Source of the DNA: Pseudoscleropodium purum
Taxonomy: Eukaryota > Streptophyta > Bryopsida > Hypnales > Brachytheciaceae
Direction: 5' to 3'
DNA: 64,000 nucleotides
NCBI GenBank assembly: GCA_963969395.1
Contig: OZ017795.1
Location: 28,129,063-28,193,062, forward strand
Made by a program: the position numbers and the translations under genes
Part shown: one piece after another, positions 46,266 through 58,284 of the stretch
How positions within the stretch are numbered: position 1 is the first letter of the stretch
Layout: each line of letters begins with the position of its first letter
The notes under the pieces: model-generated
Seen by the model: the letters and a program-made list of their open reading frames with translations, nothing else
What the model was told of the DNA's origin: nothing
The model's database searches: none

Positions 46266-48200
46266 TGTAAGAATTGGAAGAATTAGAAGTTGGATTTATA
46301 TTTAAAAGAACATTTCATAGTTATAAAAATAAAATAAAAATCAATATAATTTCTAACTCGAAACTTGGATTTGTACTTAAATAAATGAACATTCAACACC
46401 ATATATAATCCCTAACTTCCTCAAAACTCTTGGTTCTATATAGAGGTCAAAACCACCCAAAATAATTATGCAAGAAGGCATTGAGGTTAAGAATTAGAGG
46501 ATTAAACTATGTTCTATTGTAAAGCTAAAATTATTTGCTTCAAGATATGGTGATCAACTATTAACTTCAATTTTTTATTGCCTTGGCTTTGTTAAAGTTC
46601 CATACATATCAAATGTAGATTTGCCTTGAACAACCTTGAATGTAACTTTCTATATAGTAACCATTTTGGATTTTTGAATTAAACTAAGAAAATAAAGCTT
46701 TGACTAAATTTCTTTATACTTCATTTTAAAATTCTGAAGAAATGAAAGAATTGAAAAAATTATTGCATTTGCAAGCTCCATGTATTAGAATCCAAATGAC
46801 ACAATATTATTATTTTTATTTTTTTATTTTATTTAAATGATTTTTAAGTTTAAAACTATTGTTTTTCATTCTTCTTTGCATTCATGGTAATAAATCCAAA
46901 TTTATTCTAATATATATTTTTATTGATATAATTTTATTTCTACATTTTCATTTATATTTCAATAATTAAAATTTTCCATCAAATTTTTAGTAAAAAAACA
47001 TCAATAGAAAATATATCTTTTCACTAGCCAACAAGACTAAAATTCTATATATCAATTATATAAAAGGATGAATTTAGTTTAATAGTTACTAGAATTTGAC
47101 TTAAAGGTTTTTATCAAGAATTTTTTGGGTGCCAAAAAAATAATAATGAATTAAGAAATTTTGACACTAATTTCCATTGCTACTTATACCTCTTGAAAAA
47201 CATCAACTTAATCAAATTGCTTTTTCTATTTTTATTTTTATTTTTTCACTTCTTCCTAAAAAAATGACAACAATGACAATTGTTCACAAATCCAATTGAA
47301 AATTTTCACAATGACAAACAATTCATAGTTTCATGTAATAAAAATATAGAATTGATAATATTAAAACCCAATATAGTAAACTAAATTTATGTTAAACATG
47401 ATGTTGGCCCACTTGGCAATGGATCTAAGTCCTTTTCAAGTTAAGTTTCAAGAAAGATAAATTGTGGTCAAAACCCATTGTTGAAAAGGATGAAGTTTGC
47501 ATAATCTTAGAAAGAAACTAATAGAAATTTTAACCTTATAATCGTGGTTAACTTCCTAAACCTTATAATCCTTCTAAGTTAGGTAAGACAAAACTGTAGA
47601 TGTTTGTCCTTATAAATTAGATATTAGTCCATTTTAGTTCAAAAACTCCTCAACAACGTTCATAGAACTAGTTAAAATTCACTCCATTGCTACTTAAAAT
47701 TTTCAATAGCTAAATGTACATTGGAGAAAAACCTCCAAAAAATTTGATTTTAGCCAAGACTACAACAACCAATAGAATTTCATCACCAATTTGTTACTTC
47801 CTCTACACTAGAATTAGCATCTATTCAATCAATTTTGGATTATAGTACTTCCAATCATCTTTCTAGACTTGCAAAATCCTTTCATTTCTATTTTTCTTTA
47901 TTCCACTCTCTCTCAAGCAGGGCTTTTTCTTTCATTTTTTACAAAGTGCTAAAGTAGGGATTCAAAATGTTATAGTGGTGCTCCAAATTTCAACATTCAT
48001 CTACATATTGAATAGAAAAGATCACATTCATACATATCACATGTCCATAATTTTATTTTCATCCAATTTCATCCAAGATTTCTTTGTACTTCAAAGTCTT
48101 CTAGCAGAAAATTTCAAGATTTGTTTCCATTTTTTAGCCAAATTATTTTTTAACGAACCCTGGTCTCAAGGTAGTCAAAGTTCATGCCTGTTTGTCTGAA
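46266..48200. other. AT-rich insertion-like block with a dispersed repeat
   Basis: Composition switches sharply to A/T-rich at 46,266 and back near 48,200. The end of the block (47,965-48,155) matches the repeat at 2455-2660. It separates the two copies of the duplicated segment at 45,190 and 48,490, as if an element had been inserted between or beside them. Confidence 0.5.
47965..48155. repeat. Dispersed repeat, copy B (partner 2455-2660)
   Basis: Same order and orientation as the 2455 copy: caaatttcaaca, gaaaagatcacattcatac, atatcacatgt, ttttagccaaattatttttt. Confidence 0.6.
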
Positions 48201-48489
48201 GGTAGCATATTGCACTAAATTCCATACACTAGTTATGGATCACTGCTCCTCAGTCGAAGCGAACAGTCGATTCTGCCTTGATTCCCGAGATGCCATAAGT
48301 GATTAATTGTCCAGGACGTGGGTTGAAGTCTGATCACTACACTACTGTAGTGTATCGGTAATAATAATGATATCCACACTAATTGGTTTTCAGAATGGTA
48401 TACATTTTTTACTCTTGGTATGATTTCATTAAGAGTACAAATTTAGTGTAGATGACACTCAATATCATTATTAGTGCAGTCAACCTTGG

Positions 48490-48700
48490 TAATCACTGCA
48501 ACCTCCTTCTCTTAGCTTGAATTATGATAACATGAGCGAGTTGCCCACACAGGGGATCCAATTACTCGTAACTCGTGCCAAAATTTCCTTTACTCGGCAA
48601 TCTGTAGACTAAACCCCACGAAAGCTCCAACTAGAGGTACTTAATTCGGATCATAAGAGAGCAGGTTTAAAACTGTTGCAGGCTCCGAAATTTCCTTTTC
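48490..48700. repeat. Duplicated segment, copy B (partner 45,190-45,375)
   Basis: Same blocks as the 45,190 copy, with an extra 'ttagcttgaattatgataac' inserted after 'cctcc'. Lies downstream of the ORMDL stop codon. Confidence 0.88.
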
Positions 48701-49166
48701 AAACCCTGAAATGGGACTACCTTATTGACATGGTCAACAATGATTTTGTGTTCTGAATGACTCAGAGCAACTTGCCACAACTGAAAGCAAATATATCACG
48801 AAGTGCTATTCGGCATGCCTCATGACATGGGACTGTCACCCTACAGTATATTAGTCAAGAGGTCCCCACTCACTTGCCTTCAACCTGTACTGTACTATAC
48901 TACAATTTTCAGACTAAAGAATACTTACAAGACTACGAAACGACCGCAGATGTGGTGCTCACTAAAAGTATGCAGGGAAGCCAACAAGCCTTGTGTCAGT
49001 CCACTGTACTAGAATTTCTACTGGGAAAGTGGGAAAGAAAAAATCCTGATAAGGGCCACAGATAACCTGTACAAAGGATTCCTTTGTGAGCTATCACGTC
49101 GTAACTACAAAAACAGATCTCGGATGCATTGAGTTGCACCCAGCTGTATATGGTAAGCCGTAGTGA

Positions 49167-50670
49167 TCATGTGTCGTAGTCGGAGTTTATACCAAAAATG
49201 CGCACTTTGTGCATATTGGGAAACTTGGCGATCACCAACCAGCAAACCGCAATCGTGTTTAAGAAAAGAGTTGGATTCTTGTAGTCGGTCGTATGTGACG
49301 CTATCAGATACCTGCCAAACGTAAAAATCCAACAACATCAAGATAAAGTTCTCAATCCTCATCACGGACCCACGTTAGCTAATGCCGGAGGTAAACATAG
49401 GCCCACTTTAACAATCTCAAGCTTACGAACACATGCTGCACCCATATGTCCGTAGATATAGATTCTCTTCATATATATGGACTCAAGAAAATACGAGCCA
49501 AATCAAATGTCAGAGACCTACAATCATGTCCTGCCTGCAAGAATCTCCACTTAGACACCAATAGCTCAGAATTAAGCTAAAAGAGTCGAGCCATGCGAAT
49601 GCCAGAAAAGGCACTAGTGTTAATATGAAAGAAGACCAAAATCACTTGAGCTTCGCTGCTTAGTATGAAGCATTACGAAGTGAACCACATCATATCTGCT
49701 TAATTCATGAATTCATAGATATAGACAAGTTCTCGTGCGACCTCTACATTTCGGAATAGAAAATAATTGGCAAAAGAAAGTCACTTGAAACATGCAGTAA
49801 TCTCAGAATCGCTCTAATGAAGGAAGAAGCAAGTGAAAGGCACAATGGCTACGTACAAGACAACAGGCACGACAGTCAAAAATTTCCGGTTACGAGTGAG
49901 CTGACGGCCATCATCCACTTGCTCCCACCATGTAAGCTTTCCATAATCGCCTTGATCTTCAGCGAAAGGAGTCCCCTTCTTCCAGTGAAAGAATCTGTAA
50001 GTCACCTGTTCATAAACCAATTCAACACAGCAAGGAGGAAAATCTTAGTTAACCCTAATAAAAAAGCGGATTCATTAGATTCATGAACTCAAAATAGACT
50101 CTCAATTCCAGCATCTACGCAGGGACAATAGTCCGCTCCAAACAGAGTTCAAAAGTGGATGCAATGGAGAGAGGAGGCGAATTACAGCGAAGTGGACGAG
50201 GTTGACGACGGTCCAGGCGGTGCCGGCCTGACATTGGAAAGCGGAGACAATGGCGAGCCACGAGAATAAGAGAATTAGAATATATGTCGTCCAAATGCCG
50301 GGATACAGAAACCAAGAGGTATTCTTGTTTGTATCGGGAGGCGGTACCACTTTTACGTAAAGCCCTCCAGGTGAAGGTACAGTCTCGACCAAGTCCTCTG
50401 CACTTCTACCCAAACGATGCAGCAGCCCTTCTGTAATCCTATGAGGATCAGGCGAAGTCATAAGCAATAATATCGGATAGGAGCGGATATTATTGCTTAT
50501 CATAAGCAATAATATAAAGGAGCAGATACTATTGCTAGTCCAATGAGAATTTTCATAAAACGAAGCCATTGGAATAAAGTAGGGTCAGCCGCTGATTCTT
50601 ACATGTTCTCAGACTTGGTATCATGCAACGGAGAAAGAGGTGAGGGATCTGCTGGAGCAGAACCAGCCAT
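49167..50670 (-). CDS. ORMDL: ORM/ORMDL protein, regulator of serine palmitoyltransferase, four exons
   Basis: ORM proteins sit in the ER membrane and hold back serine palmitoyltransferase, the first enzyme of sphingolipid synthesis. Exons: 50,603-50,670; 50,186-50,438; 49,857-50,005; 49,167-49,311; all GT-AG and in phase, about 204 residues. Family blocks are near complete: YVKVVPPPDTNKNTSWF, YPGIWTTYILIL, AWTVVNLVHFA, FFHWKKGTPFAEDQG, LTWWEQVDDG, LTRNRKFLTVVPVVLYLIA, LFLNTIAV, FPNMHKVRIFGIN. Hydrophobic membrane segments lie in exon 2 and across exons 3-4. Plant family members usually begin near YVKVVP, so this one has about 48 extra N-terminal residues (start MAGSAPADPSP). I chose this start because the small first exon joins through a consensus donor (ATGTAAGA) in phase. 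If unspliced, an ATG at 50,461 would also work. Confidence 0.93.
50460..50535. repeat. Perfect hairpin in the first ORMDL intron
   Basis: ATAAGCAATAATATC (50,460-50,474) faces its exact complement GATATTATTGCTTAT (50,486-50,500) across an 11-base loop. A third copy, ataagcaataatat, follows at 50,502, then a weaker partner (gatactattgct) at 50,524-50,535. The intron spans 50,439-50,602, so the stem would form inside it, about 20 bases from its acceptor. It could affect splicing or be a small foldback insertion. Confidence 0.8.
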
Positions 50671-51359
50671 ACTTCACCCAAACTGCAAAGAAAGTCACTC
50701 CAGGATGGTGAGAATTGATCAGCCAACCTGCAACTGAAGTAATATATTTCTATAAAACGATCTGCATAAAATGCTCCTTTAAAAGACCAAACGTGCTTCC
50801 AGAATGAGGGTGATCGTAGTGAATTCATTTCAACACCCATAGTCTTCTAAACCCTAAACGTCTCAAAATATTCACAAAATATAAGAAAAACAACACAAAA
50901 TTTCCGTTAATTACATTACAACTGAAAATACAGAACAGGTTATCCACCCGACCATCAATTTCTCCTCCTTGCGTTTCAGATACGCATGTAACAAGACCTC
51001 AGCAGTTTATTTTAAACCCTAATTGACAATCCACAAACATGACACCAAAATTCATGTAAATTCTCAGCTAGGTCGATGAGCACAACAAAGCGAAAACCGC
51101 GCCACATCTCAAGAGTCACTCTCACCCTGTCAACGACAAAACCCGGACTACAACTATTCAAACCCTTTTCCAATGCTTACCACAACCTCAAAAACCGGGA
51201 CTATTTCACTTCAATAGGGGAATCTGATGCTATCTAGCAAAGCAAATGGCCTTCGTAAGACACGAGGAGGAGAAGATATTTCTTCCAACAGTCCTTACCC
51301 TAAACGTAACAACATAGCATGAGAACGCGCTCAGAAAGAGCTCAAAAGAACGGGAAATG

Positions 51360-51660
51360 AGGGGCACGAATTGGTGTAGAAGGGGAGAATAAGAAGGTGA
51401 GCGATGGCAAGTGAAGAACGCAGCAATCTGGGAGAGCGAGGGAGGGAGGTGAGGAGGTGAGGAGGTGCGGAGGATCGCCTTGCAGATCGCTGGTGCGCGG
51501 GAAGAAGGGGTGGGACGAGGAGCGCCGAAGAGGTCGAAGATGGCGTCGACGACGAAGGCAGGAGCTGGGTGGAGAACCGGGCGTCGGCGGGCCTCAATCC
51601 GGGTAGCAGGAAAGCGACGTGAGATTTGTAGTCGTGTTCAAATCTTTCCTTCCAATCATT
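51360..51660 (-). promoter_or_regulatory. GC-rich probable promoter / 5' UTR of ORMDL
   Basis: GC-rich, CpG-containing patch about 700-1000 bases upstream of the ORMDL start codon. It lies between the ORMDL gene and AT-rich DNA leading to the CSN3 3' end. Plus-strand frames here (Arg/Gly-rich) look like composition effects. Inferred from position only. Confidence 0.35.
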
Positions 51661-52671
51661 GAAACCAATTAAATTTATTGCGGCAATGTGGTCATTGTAT
51701 TACTACGGCTGTTATTTTATCATGCTTCACTGATTCAATTGTGAGGATTGAAGATGCTTGAGATTTAGATTACGTTCCAAAAAAATATCATTGAAATTGG
51801 GTGAGGATCACACTTTTGAGATGATAAGTTAGTGCCTCTTCTTCATGTTAGAGCTCAAATGGGTTGTTCGCAGAATGAGCTTGTTCTGTTCTAGCCCATC
51901 AATTCAAAATTTCAAGCTCTATTCCTTGAAGCATGACATGTCCTGGAACATCAAAATTCAGCTCTATTCCCTGAAGCATGACTGTGTCTCTAAATTGGAG
52001 GATTTATATCATTTAGGTCTTAAACCCTAAACCTTCAAGCTGCATTCATTATTTCAATTCATCAATTGGCGTAAACTTAAGGTTTATGCACTATGTACGT
52101 TGTAATTCTGTGGCAAACTACTTGCAACTGTTGACGGAAATACAGCATGTTCTCAACAGAGTGAACATACATGAGTTGATACTAACAAATATGGAATGAA
52201 CATTAAGGTCATTGAGATAAACAATCTCAAGCTTGCAATACCTTGCCAACGCTTCCAAACGCTTATGGAAATGCTGCTCAGATTAAGAGGCAACGGTAGA
52301 GCCAACATGAGCAACAGAAAATTCTGAGCAACCCAAACGCTGTACAATTTCTTTGCGCTAATTCTTTGCACTAATTACAATTTTCTATCAAAAAGGACGT
52401 AACTCTAGTAAACAGCATTCCCAATTCGACTTCAAATCCATGAAAAAATTTGTGCCAACTGCGAGTCATGTAGTAACCCACACACAACCATAAGCTAAAA
52501 TGTACAAAACAAGCTTCAACTACTCCATTTGCAACTTACTGATATCACTTTTCCTCGATAAAATGAATCATATACACTGTACCACCCAATAGGGTTCTAG
52601 AATTTGTGCCAAGATTGACTTACTGCACCTGCATGTCAATCGCGAGGCTGCTATATGTGAAGAAAACCCAG

Positions 52672-55600
52672 TCAGAGATTTGTGTACATCTTCTGTGGCA
52701 CTAGCTCGAAGTCTTCAGGCTCATACCGTGGCCGATCTCTTCCAATCTGCATGAAACATGAAACCTTCTGTCAAAGACCAGTCGAAGAAGATCCATGGTC
52801 AAAGGACTCCATTGTCAAAATAAAAATATGAAGAAAGCATTAATTGGGAAATAACCCGATAAAAATGCAGAAAAAGATCAGTCCGAAAATGGAATACGGA
52901 TAACTTAAACGGAATTACTAATGCGGGGGACATATCCCAGATCAGCATCAATGAGCCACTCTATCCATCTCAATACTAGATTAACCTGTCTAAGAGCAGA
53001 AAATCTGAGTCCCTTGCAAATGCATTTGACTAGGAATTCAGTTGTAGGAACAGCTAAACTATCACCATCTGCCTCGCGGAACCTCAGTACATTCACTTCT
53101 TATTAGCTTTTTCGCAAACCATGAATGGCTTTCGTACAAACATGAGCACGCAAGATGAAGCAAATAAGTAAGATGTCTTTGGACGCCACAACTACGATGG
53201 CAACGATCTTCTGTTCATTCAAAGTCTATTGTAAAAATGTGACGATACGTGTAGGTAGATAACCTGTCACAAGTTCGCACTTTCACACAAACAAGGTGGA
53301 GAGATACATGGCGTGAAAAAGAGAAGGATACCTTGCTCAAATAGGCGTGATCACATGAAACTTGCTCATCCACCCACGTCAACTTCTTGGCAAGTCGTAC
53401 AATACTGCACACAAAGGAGAGCACATTAGAAAACCAAACGACAGTTCTAGTCCCACTAAATAGTATGAAACATTGAACTCCATGAAACGAAACAGTAAGA
53501 CAGTCATAATATACATCAAAATAGGGCAAGAATTTTTTATTCAAAGGCTAAATGAATCCATAATCAAACCCTTAATATGAGAGAGGAGAGAGGATCATAC
53601 TGATGAATCTCATTATTAAGACGTTGCGTCATGTCACAAGTGTTGTACTGCTCGGGATCCTCTTGAAAGCTCACCATCCCATCTTTCTGATTGATCGCAG
53701 CAAAGATGTCGCCATCCTTAATCTGCACATGGTAACTTGTTCATCATGTAATCCGATCATAACTTGAATCACTCCAAGTAAAGCCTCGAATACCGGTTTC
53801 AAAAGAGGTGAACACTTGCACGGTTTTAATCGTAACTGCAGGAAAATAAATTCAACTTACCATCTGAAGGATACGCAGTTCAGCTTCCTTTTGACTATCT
53901 AATTGCACCGTGTCAGCAATGTCTTGGAGGGACAAGGTCAGGTATGTCTGGGTTAATCGTTGAATGTTACGCTTACATAACGATGCTATTACTTGCTTTG
54001 CCAATCCAAGATTATTATCCTGCAATTGCGTAAATGAAGAGATAAATTACGATCATGAGTTCAGTTTCCACAAGCAAGTATAAAACTGCAAATGAATCAC
54101 TTTGGATTCACAAATGGCAGCATAAAACCGCACACCCATCAGTTCATAGCCCCACAAGAGCTGCAAGCAAGTTGGCGAGGAACTCACGCTCTTGAAGACA
54201 TCCTCGTGTGCGGTGATACAACGCTTTACGTCGCCAATATTCCTGCTGGTATAAAGATTCGCTAAATCCAAGTAATCCTGCAGATTATCTACTCTCCGTC
54301 AGTGACTATCATACTGCCTTACGAACCCTGAACTCACTGATAAGAAAAGAAACATACAATACAACTCCCTGTGCGTTAAAATGGCGAATTTCAGTGAAAT
54401 CGACGTAAGCTTCAGTCGCCCGACTGAAACCTCAGATTCATACCAGTCCTAGTTTTAATAACTCTGGGCAGTAGGTCACAGTTCTGGCGCTCTGAAACAC
54501 GCCAATTCAACAAACATGACGCTATATGGCTAAGGAAAAAAATGCAATGTAATAATATTATCCAAAAAAAATGGGAAATTAGCTCGCGCACCTGAACACA
54601 TGATTTCAGATTTCGTTGAACAACCGCAGGAGTATACTTTGGGAAAGGAGGTATCTGTACGATACAAAATGGATTGCAAAAAATTGTCAAACACAATACA
54701 ACAAACATTTAACCTAACATCCTCCTTGAAGTGCTTACACCTGCAGAAGAAAGCGACAATATCTAAATTTAGGTCGATCCGCTGATTCTCAAAAACCCAA
54801 AACAACAATGCACCTGATATAAACAGTAAAATTCAACAGTAAAATTCCTAAGAACAGGCTGTGGAAATTTCTTACAAACCTGACCGTTTTGAATAAGAGA
54901 CACCAGAACATACTTTCTGAAAGCTGCAATAGTGATTGCATTCAGAGCTGTCGTAGGAGCAGTGATTGCCTGATCAACAAAAGACAGTCCATGAATATCA
55001 ACAAGGGTACAACTATATAAAAAATCAGAAAAGTAGAACGAACGACACATCTGATGCACTTGAAGCGAACAAACGAAAGCACTGATATGAAAGTAGAGAT
55101 ACAGTACATGCTGAAAGAACTCCAACGCCTTCGAGAACTTTTTCAAACCAATATAGATCATTCCCCTGCAATCGTAGCAAGCTCCATCAGTAACGCTGGC
55201 AACAGAAGTGTACATTCCGAGCCCGTTCCAGCACACGAAGGAAAACAGGAAGAAAATACCCAATAGTTCAGGATATGTAAGAAGGTACGTATGGAATATA
55301 CCCGTAGTAGCAATACAGAAGGAAGTCCCGAGGTACCAATGCGGTTCTCTTTTGATCAATTTCGAATATATCATCCTCCAAGATACTAAGACTGGCTTTG
55401 TAGCATTTGCACAATAAGCATATCTGCAGAAAATCAGCATGTACGGCAGTCAAGTATTCACTGGAAAGCTGGAGTTTGCGGATTGCAGACTGCAGAGGAA
55501 GAATAGCGCGCATGGGTTCGTGCAAGTGAATAGCTTGCTCCTTCAGCCTCCGGCAAATGATGTTGACTGCAAATTCACAATCAGAGGACACTCTTAACGC

Positions 55601-56816
55601 AAATAAGTGTCGGTTGTTATCATGGCAGATTCAAGCAGATCAATTAAGCTCTAACGGCAGATTGGGCCTCGGTAATCCCCTCCTAATACCGCAGCATTCC
55701 TACCACTCAGCGTTACTGGAAACGGAGTGTGCTCATTCTACAGTGTAATTCATTAATAATTTGAACTTACAGCTTCAGAAAGGACTTCAAATCAGAATCG
55801 AAACAGGCAACCAAAAACGTACTTAAATACATTGAGAAAGAGAATATTCAGCTTTCCGGTTACGCTACTACCACTCCGCCTTCTCTCAAGAAGGCAGCAC
55901 ACTGAAACACTAACTCACTGCTGGTAAAATAAACCAAACGCAATTCAAACTTACATTTGTCAGGTGCTGGTCGAATCTGCTCTGCAGCACAAGCAGTAAG
56001 AAATGCAGAAGCCTGTCCCAAGAAACTCTCAGACTGCTCCCTATTCAATGTCCCGGACGATTGAGCCTCACTGTAAACTCCACACAATAATCATATCAGA
56101 AACACTCAAACTCCAACCGAACTAACCATAAAATTAGGTCCTTCAACACCACTGTTACAAAGAACGGTCGAATATTCCACATTTAAGTTTCCCGGGCTAT
56201 CTTTTAGAATAGCCATTTTCGACATCCTGTGTTCTTCAGCAGTAACCTCTCAGAAGAAATTGAAAACATTGAAAGAAAAGTCCAAATAGACGCAGAGCTC
56301 GCAAACAAGAAAGTTCTCGGACGCAGTTCCTCGTAATTATCTCACCAGAAACCGGTGCAAAAAGGCTCAAACGCTTCCGAAATCAATTCTACGAGAACTC
56401 AACCCAAACATGGGAAATTCACAAAACAGAAACCGGTGAAGGAATATACACTTCCACAAAACCTAATCCCAGAACCAGGTCAATTATTCTAGGAAAATGC
56501 CGTCGAGAACCTCGCAGATCGATCCCTAATCCATCGCGGCCAAAGAAAAGCATATCAGAAACGCCAAAATGCCTCGAAACAAAAAAATCTACTTCAGAGT
56601 GACGTTAATTGACAAACAAGGAGGGGCGTACAGGAAGTAGAGGTAGCCGAGGGAGTGCTTGGCGGGGTGAAGCGCAGCGAGCGCGTAGCTGAGACGGGGG
56701 ATGTGCGTGCGCAGTAGCTCGTCGGCTTGTTTGAGCAAAGTGAGGAGATGCGCCACATCCTGATCACTTCCCGAGAGCGCCTGCACTTGCGTTACCAACT
56801 GATCCAGCGCATCCAT
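52672..56816 (-). CDS. CSN3: COP9 signalosome subunit 3 (CSN3), eleven exons
   Basis: CSN3 is a PCI-domain subunit of the COP9 signalosome, which removes NEDD8/RUB from cullin ubiquitin ligases. Exons: 56,632-56,816; 55,955-56,070; 55,302-55,566; 55,108-55,165; 54,880-54,969; 54,592-54,654; 54,188-54,277; 53,861-54,019; 53,601-53,722; 53,332-53,404; 52,672-52,746. All GT-AG and in phase, giving 431 residues, the usual length. Family blocks: HPAKHSLGYLYFL; PLQSAIRKLQLSSEYLTAVH; YYG-GMIYIGLKKFSKALEF; AFRKYVLVSLIQNGQ; LTQTYLTLSLQDIA; INQKDGMVSFQEDPEQYN; and the short acidic tail ending VPQKMYTNL. Oddities: EIDQKRTALVPRDF carries a few extra residues at an otherwise tight turn, so a different exon 3 splice is possible. 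Introns are short (about 80-570 bases). Confidence 0.95.
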
Positions 56817-57000
56817 GATGCTTAGCGAGGATTACGAAAATCAATTTCGAGGATTTCGATCGTCTCTCCGCAATGCTCCTCCCACACCAATGCTCCTGGA
56901 GAACTTCGTCACGTCGTGATTAGGGTTTTCGTATTCGCTCTTGCAGTAGGTTGGCATTGGGTTTCACCTCTGTAATGTCACAGGGAAAGGCACCTAAATA
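56817..57000 (-). promoter_or_regulatory. CSN3 5' flank
   Basis: Short GC-balanced region upstream of the CSN3 start, before the repeat at 57,045. Presumed leader and promoter by position. Confidence 0.3.
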
Positions 57001-57044
57001 ATTCAGGTGATAATATGGAGTTCAGTGACAACGACCAAGGGGGC

Positions 57045-57190
57045 ATACCGTACGTGAAGGTCTGATTCGGCACTCAGGTGGCCGAAATTGAATTTCCACT
57101 TCATATTCTTACACAATTCACAAGATGACATTTGGCACTATTTTGCAAAAATGACTTTGTTTCTGTCGAATTTAATATTTTCTTTGGGTA
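57045..57190. repeat. Dispersed repeat, copy B (partner 18,855-19,030)
   Basis: Shares the ordered blocks listed for the 18,855 copy (ctgattcggcactcaggtgg, aaattgaatttcca, agatgacatttggcact, tgtcgaattta). Confidence 0.65.
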
Positions 57191-57279
57191 TCTTAGGCTA
57201 AGGAGAATTCTCCCCCTTCTTGTCCCATGTTTTACCCCCGGAAAAATAATGGAATTTCTTATTTGCTACCTATCATAAA

Positions 57280-57425
57280 ATTTTCAAATTTCAAATTCAT
57301 AATTGCAATTAGAGGCCACAAATAAGCTATGAGGGTGTAGAAATAGAAAATTTATGAGGCACAAAATAGGGGGCAATTTTTACATTTACCTTTTGTTGGA
57401 ACAATAAGGGGGTTAATAGGAGTTC
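57280..57425. repeat. Dispersed repeat copy (family of 1021-1318)
   Basis: Contains attgcaattagaggcc, gtagaaatagaaaattta and 'aaaatagggggcaattttta' in the family order. Confidence 0.6.
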
Positions 57426-58284
57426 ATATCTTAACTACTAGGTGCTTCAAATTGCATATGCTAAAAGACAAATAGAGTGTTTGAGAGCAATGTTTTGTTC
57501 GGTTAATTTTTCATTCATCCCAAGTAAGCAACCGAAGGGGCAATCAAAAATCTTCTTGAAGTAGGGCATGGGTCTTATTGCTTGCCCTAAGTTTGTAGAG
57601 GTAAGGTACGCAAAAGTAAAGAATGAGCAATGGTATCACTATCCACTCAAAAGAGACAACCACTATGACTTTGCAACCTAAATGTAATGCAAGGCAAGCC
57701 ATATTCACTATAAAAGTGGGTCTAGTGGATTGAAACATTTTGAAAAATCAAAATGGTAATTTTTGTAAACAATTTTCTGAGAACCAAGCCCAAGGGGCTT
57801 GTTTGGTCTTTTAAGGATTAATCAATTTGATTAAATTGAAATAAATAATCCAATCAAATAAAGATATAAGCAAACATGTATTAAATTTCAAAAACTAATT
57901 TGAGGATGTTTTGAGATGGATAGAATAATACCCCATGACAATGAAGGATTGTGATTTTAATGAACATAGTCTAGTTTGTATGGCTAAAATTTTACAACAA
58001 TCCAAGAAGTTATCTAAATTATCTATTATATCTCAGAAATAGTAATGTATCAAACACAGTAGAGTTACAGTAATAAACGATTTCTTTGCAATACAAATAC
58101 ATTCAGATCTATCTATTGTGCATCATAGTTTTAACTATTCATTGTATTGTATGTGTTATGATCCTTCTCTCTCTTTATTGCATCTATTGTTTATCTTTCT
58201 AATGTGTTGTATTATTACTATCTCGTATAGTAATGCTATTACATTCATATTGTTTGAATTGTATAAACTAACAATATAGCTATC

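Noticed and set aside
51465..51662. Arg/Gly-rich plus-strand frame that could look like a transit peptide
   Set aside because: No downstream exon continues it; it overlies the probable ORMDL promoter or leader.
54361..54420. Possible CSN3 exon reading AYVDFTEIRHFNAQG on the minus strand
   Set aside because: It cannot be joined in phase to the preceding exon, whereas 54,188-54,277 joins in phase and gives the expected family sequence; it lies in an intron.
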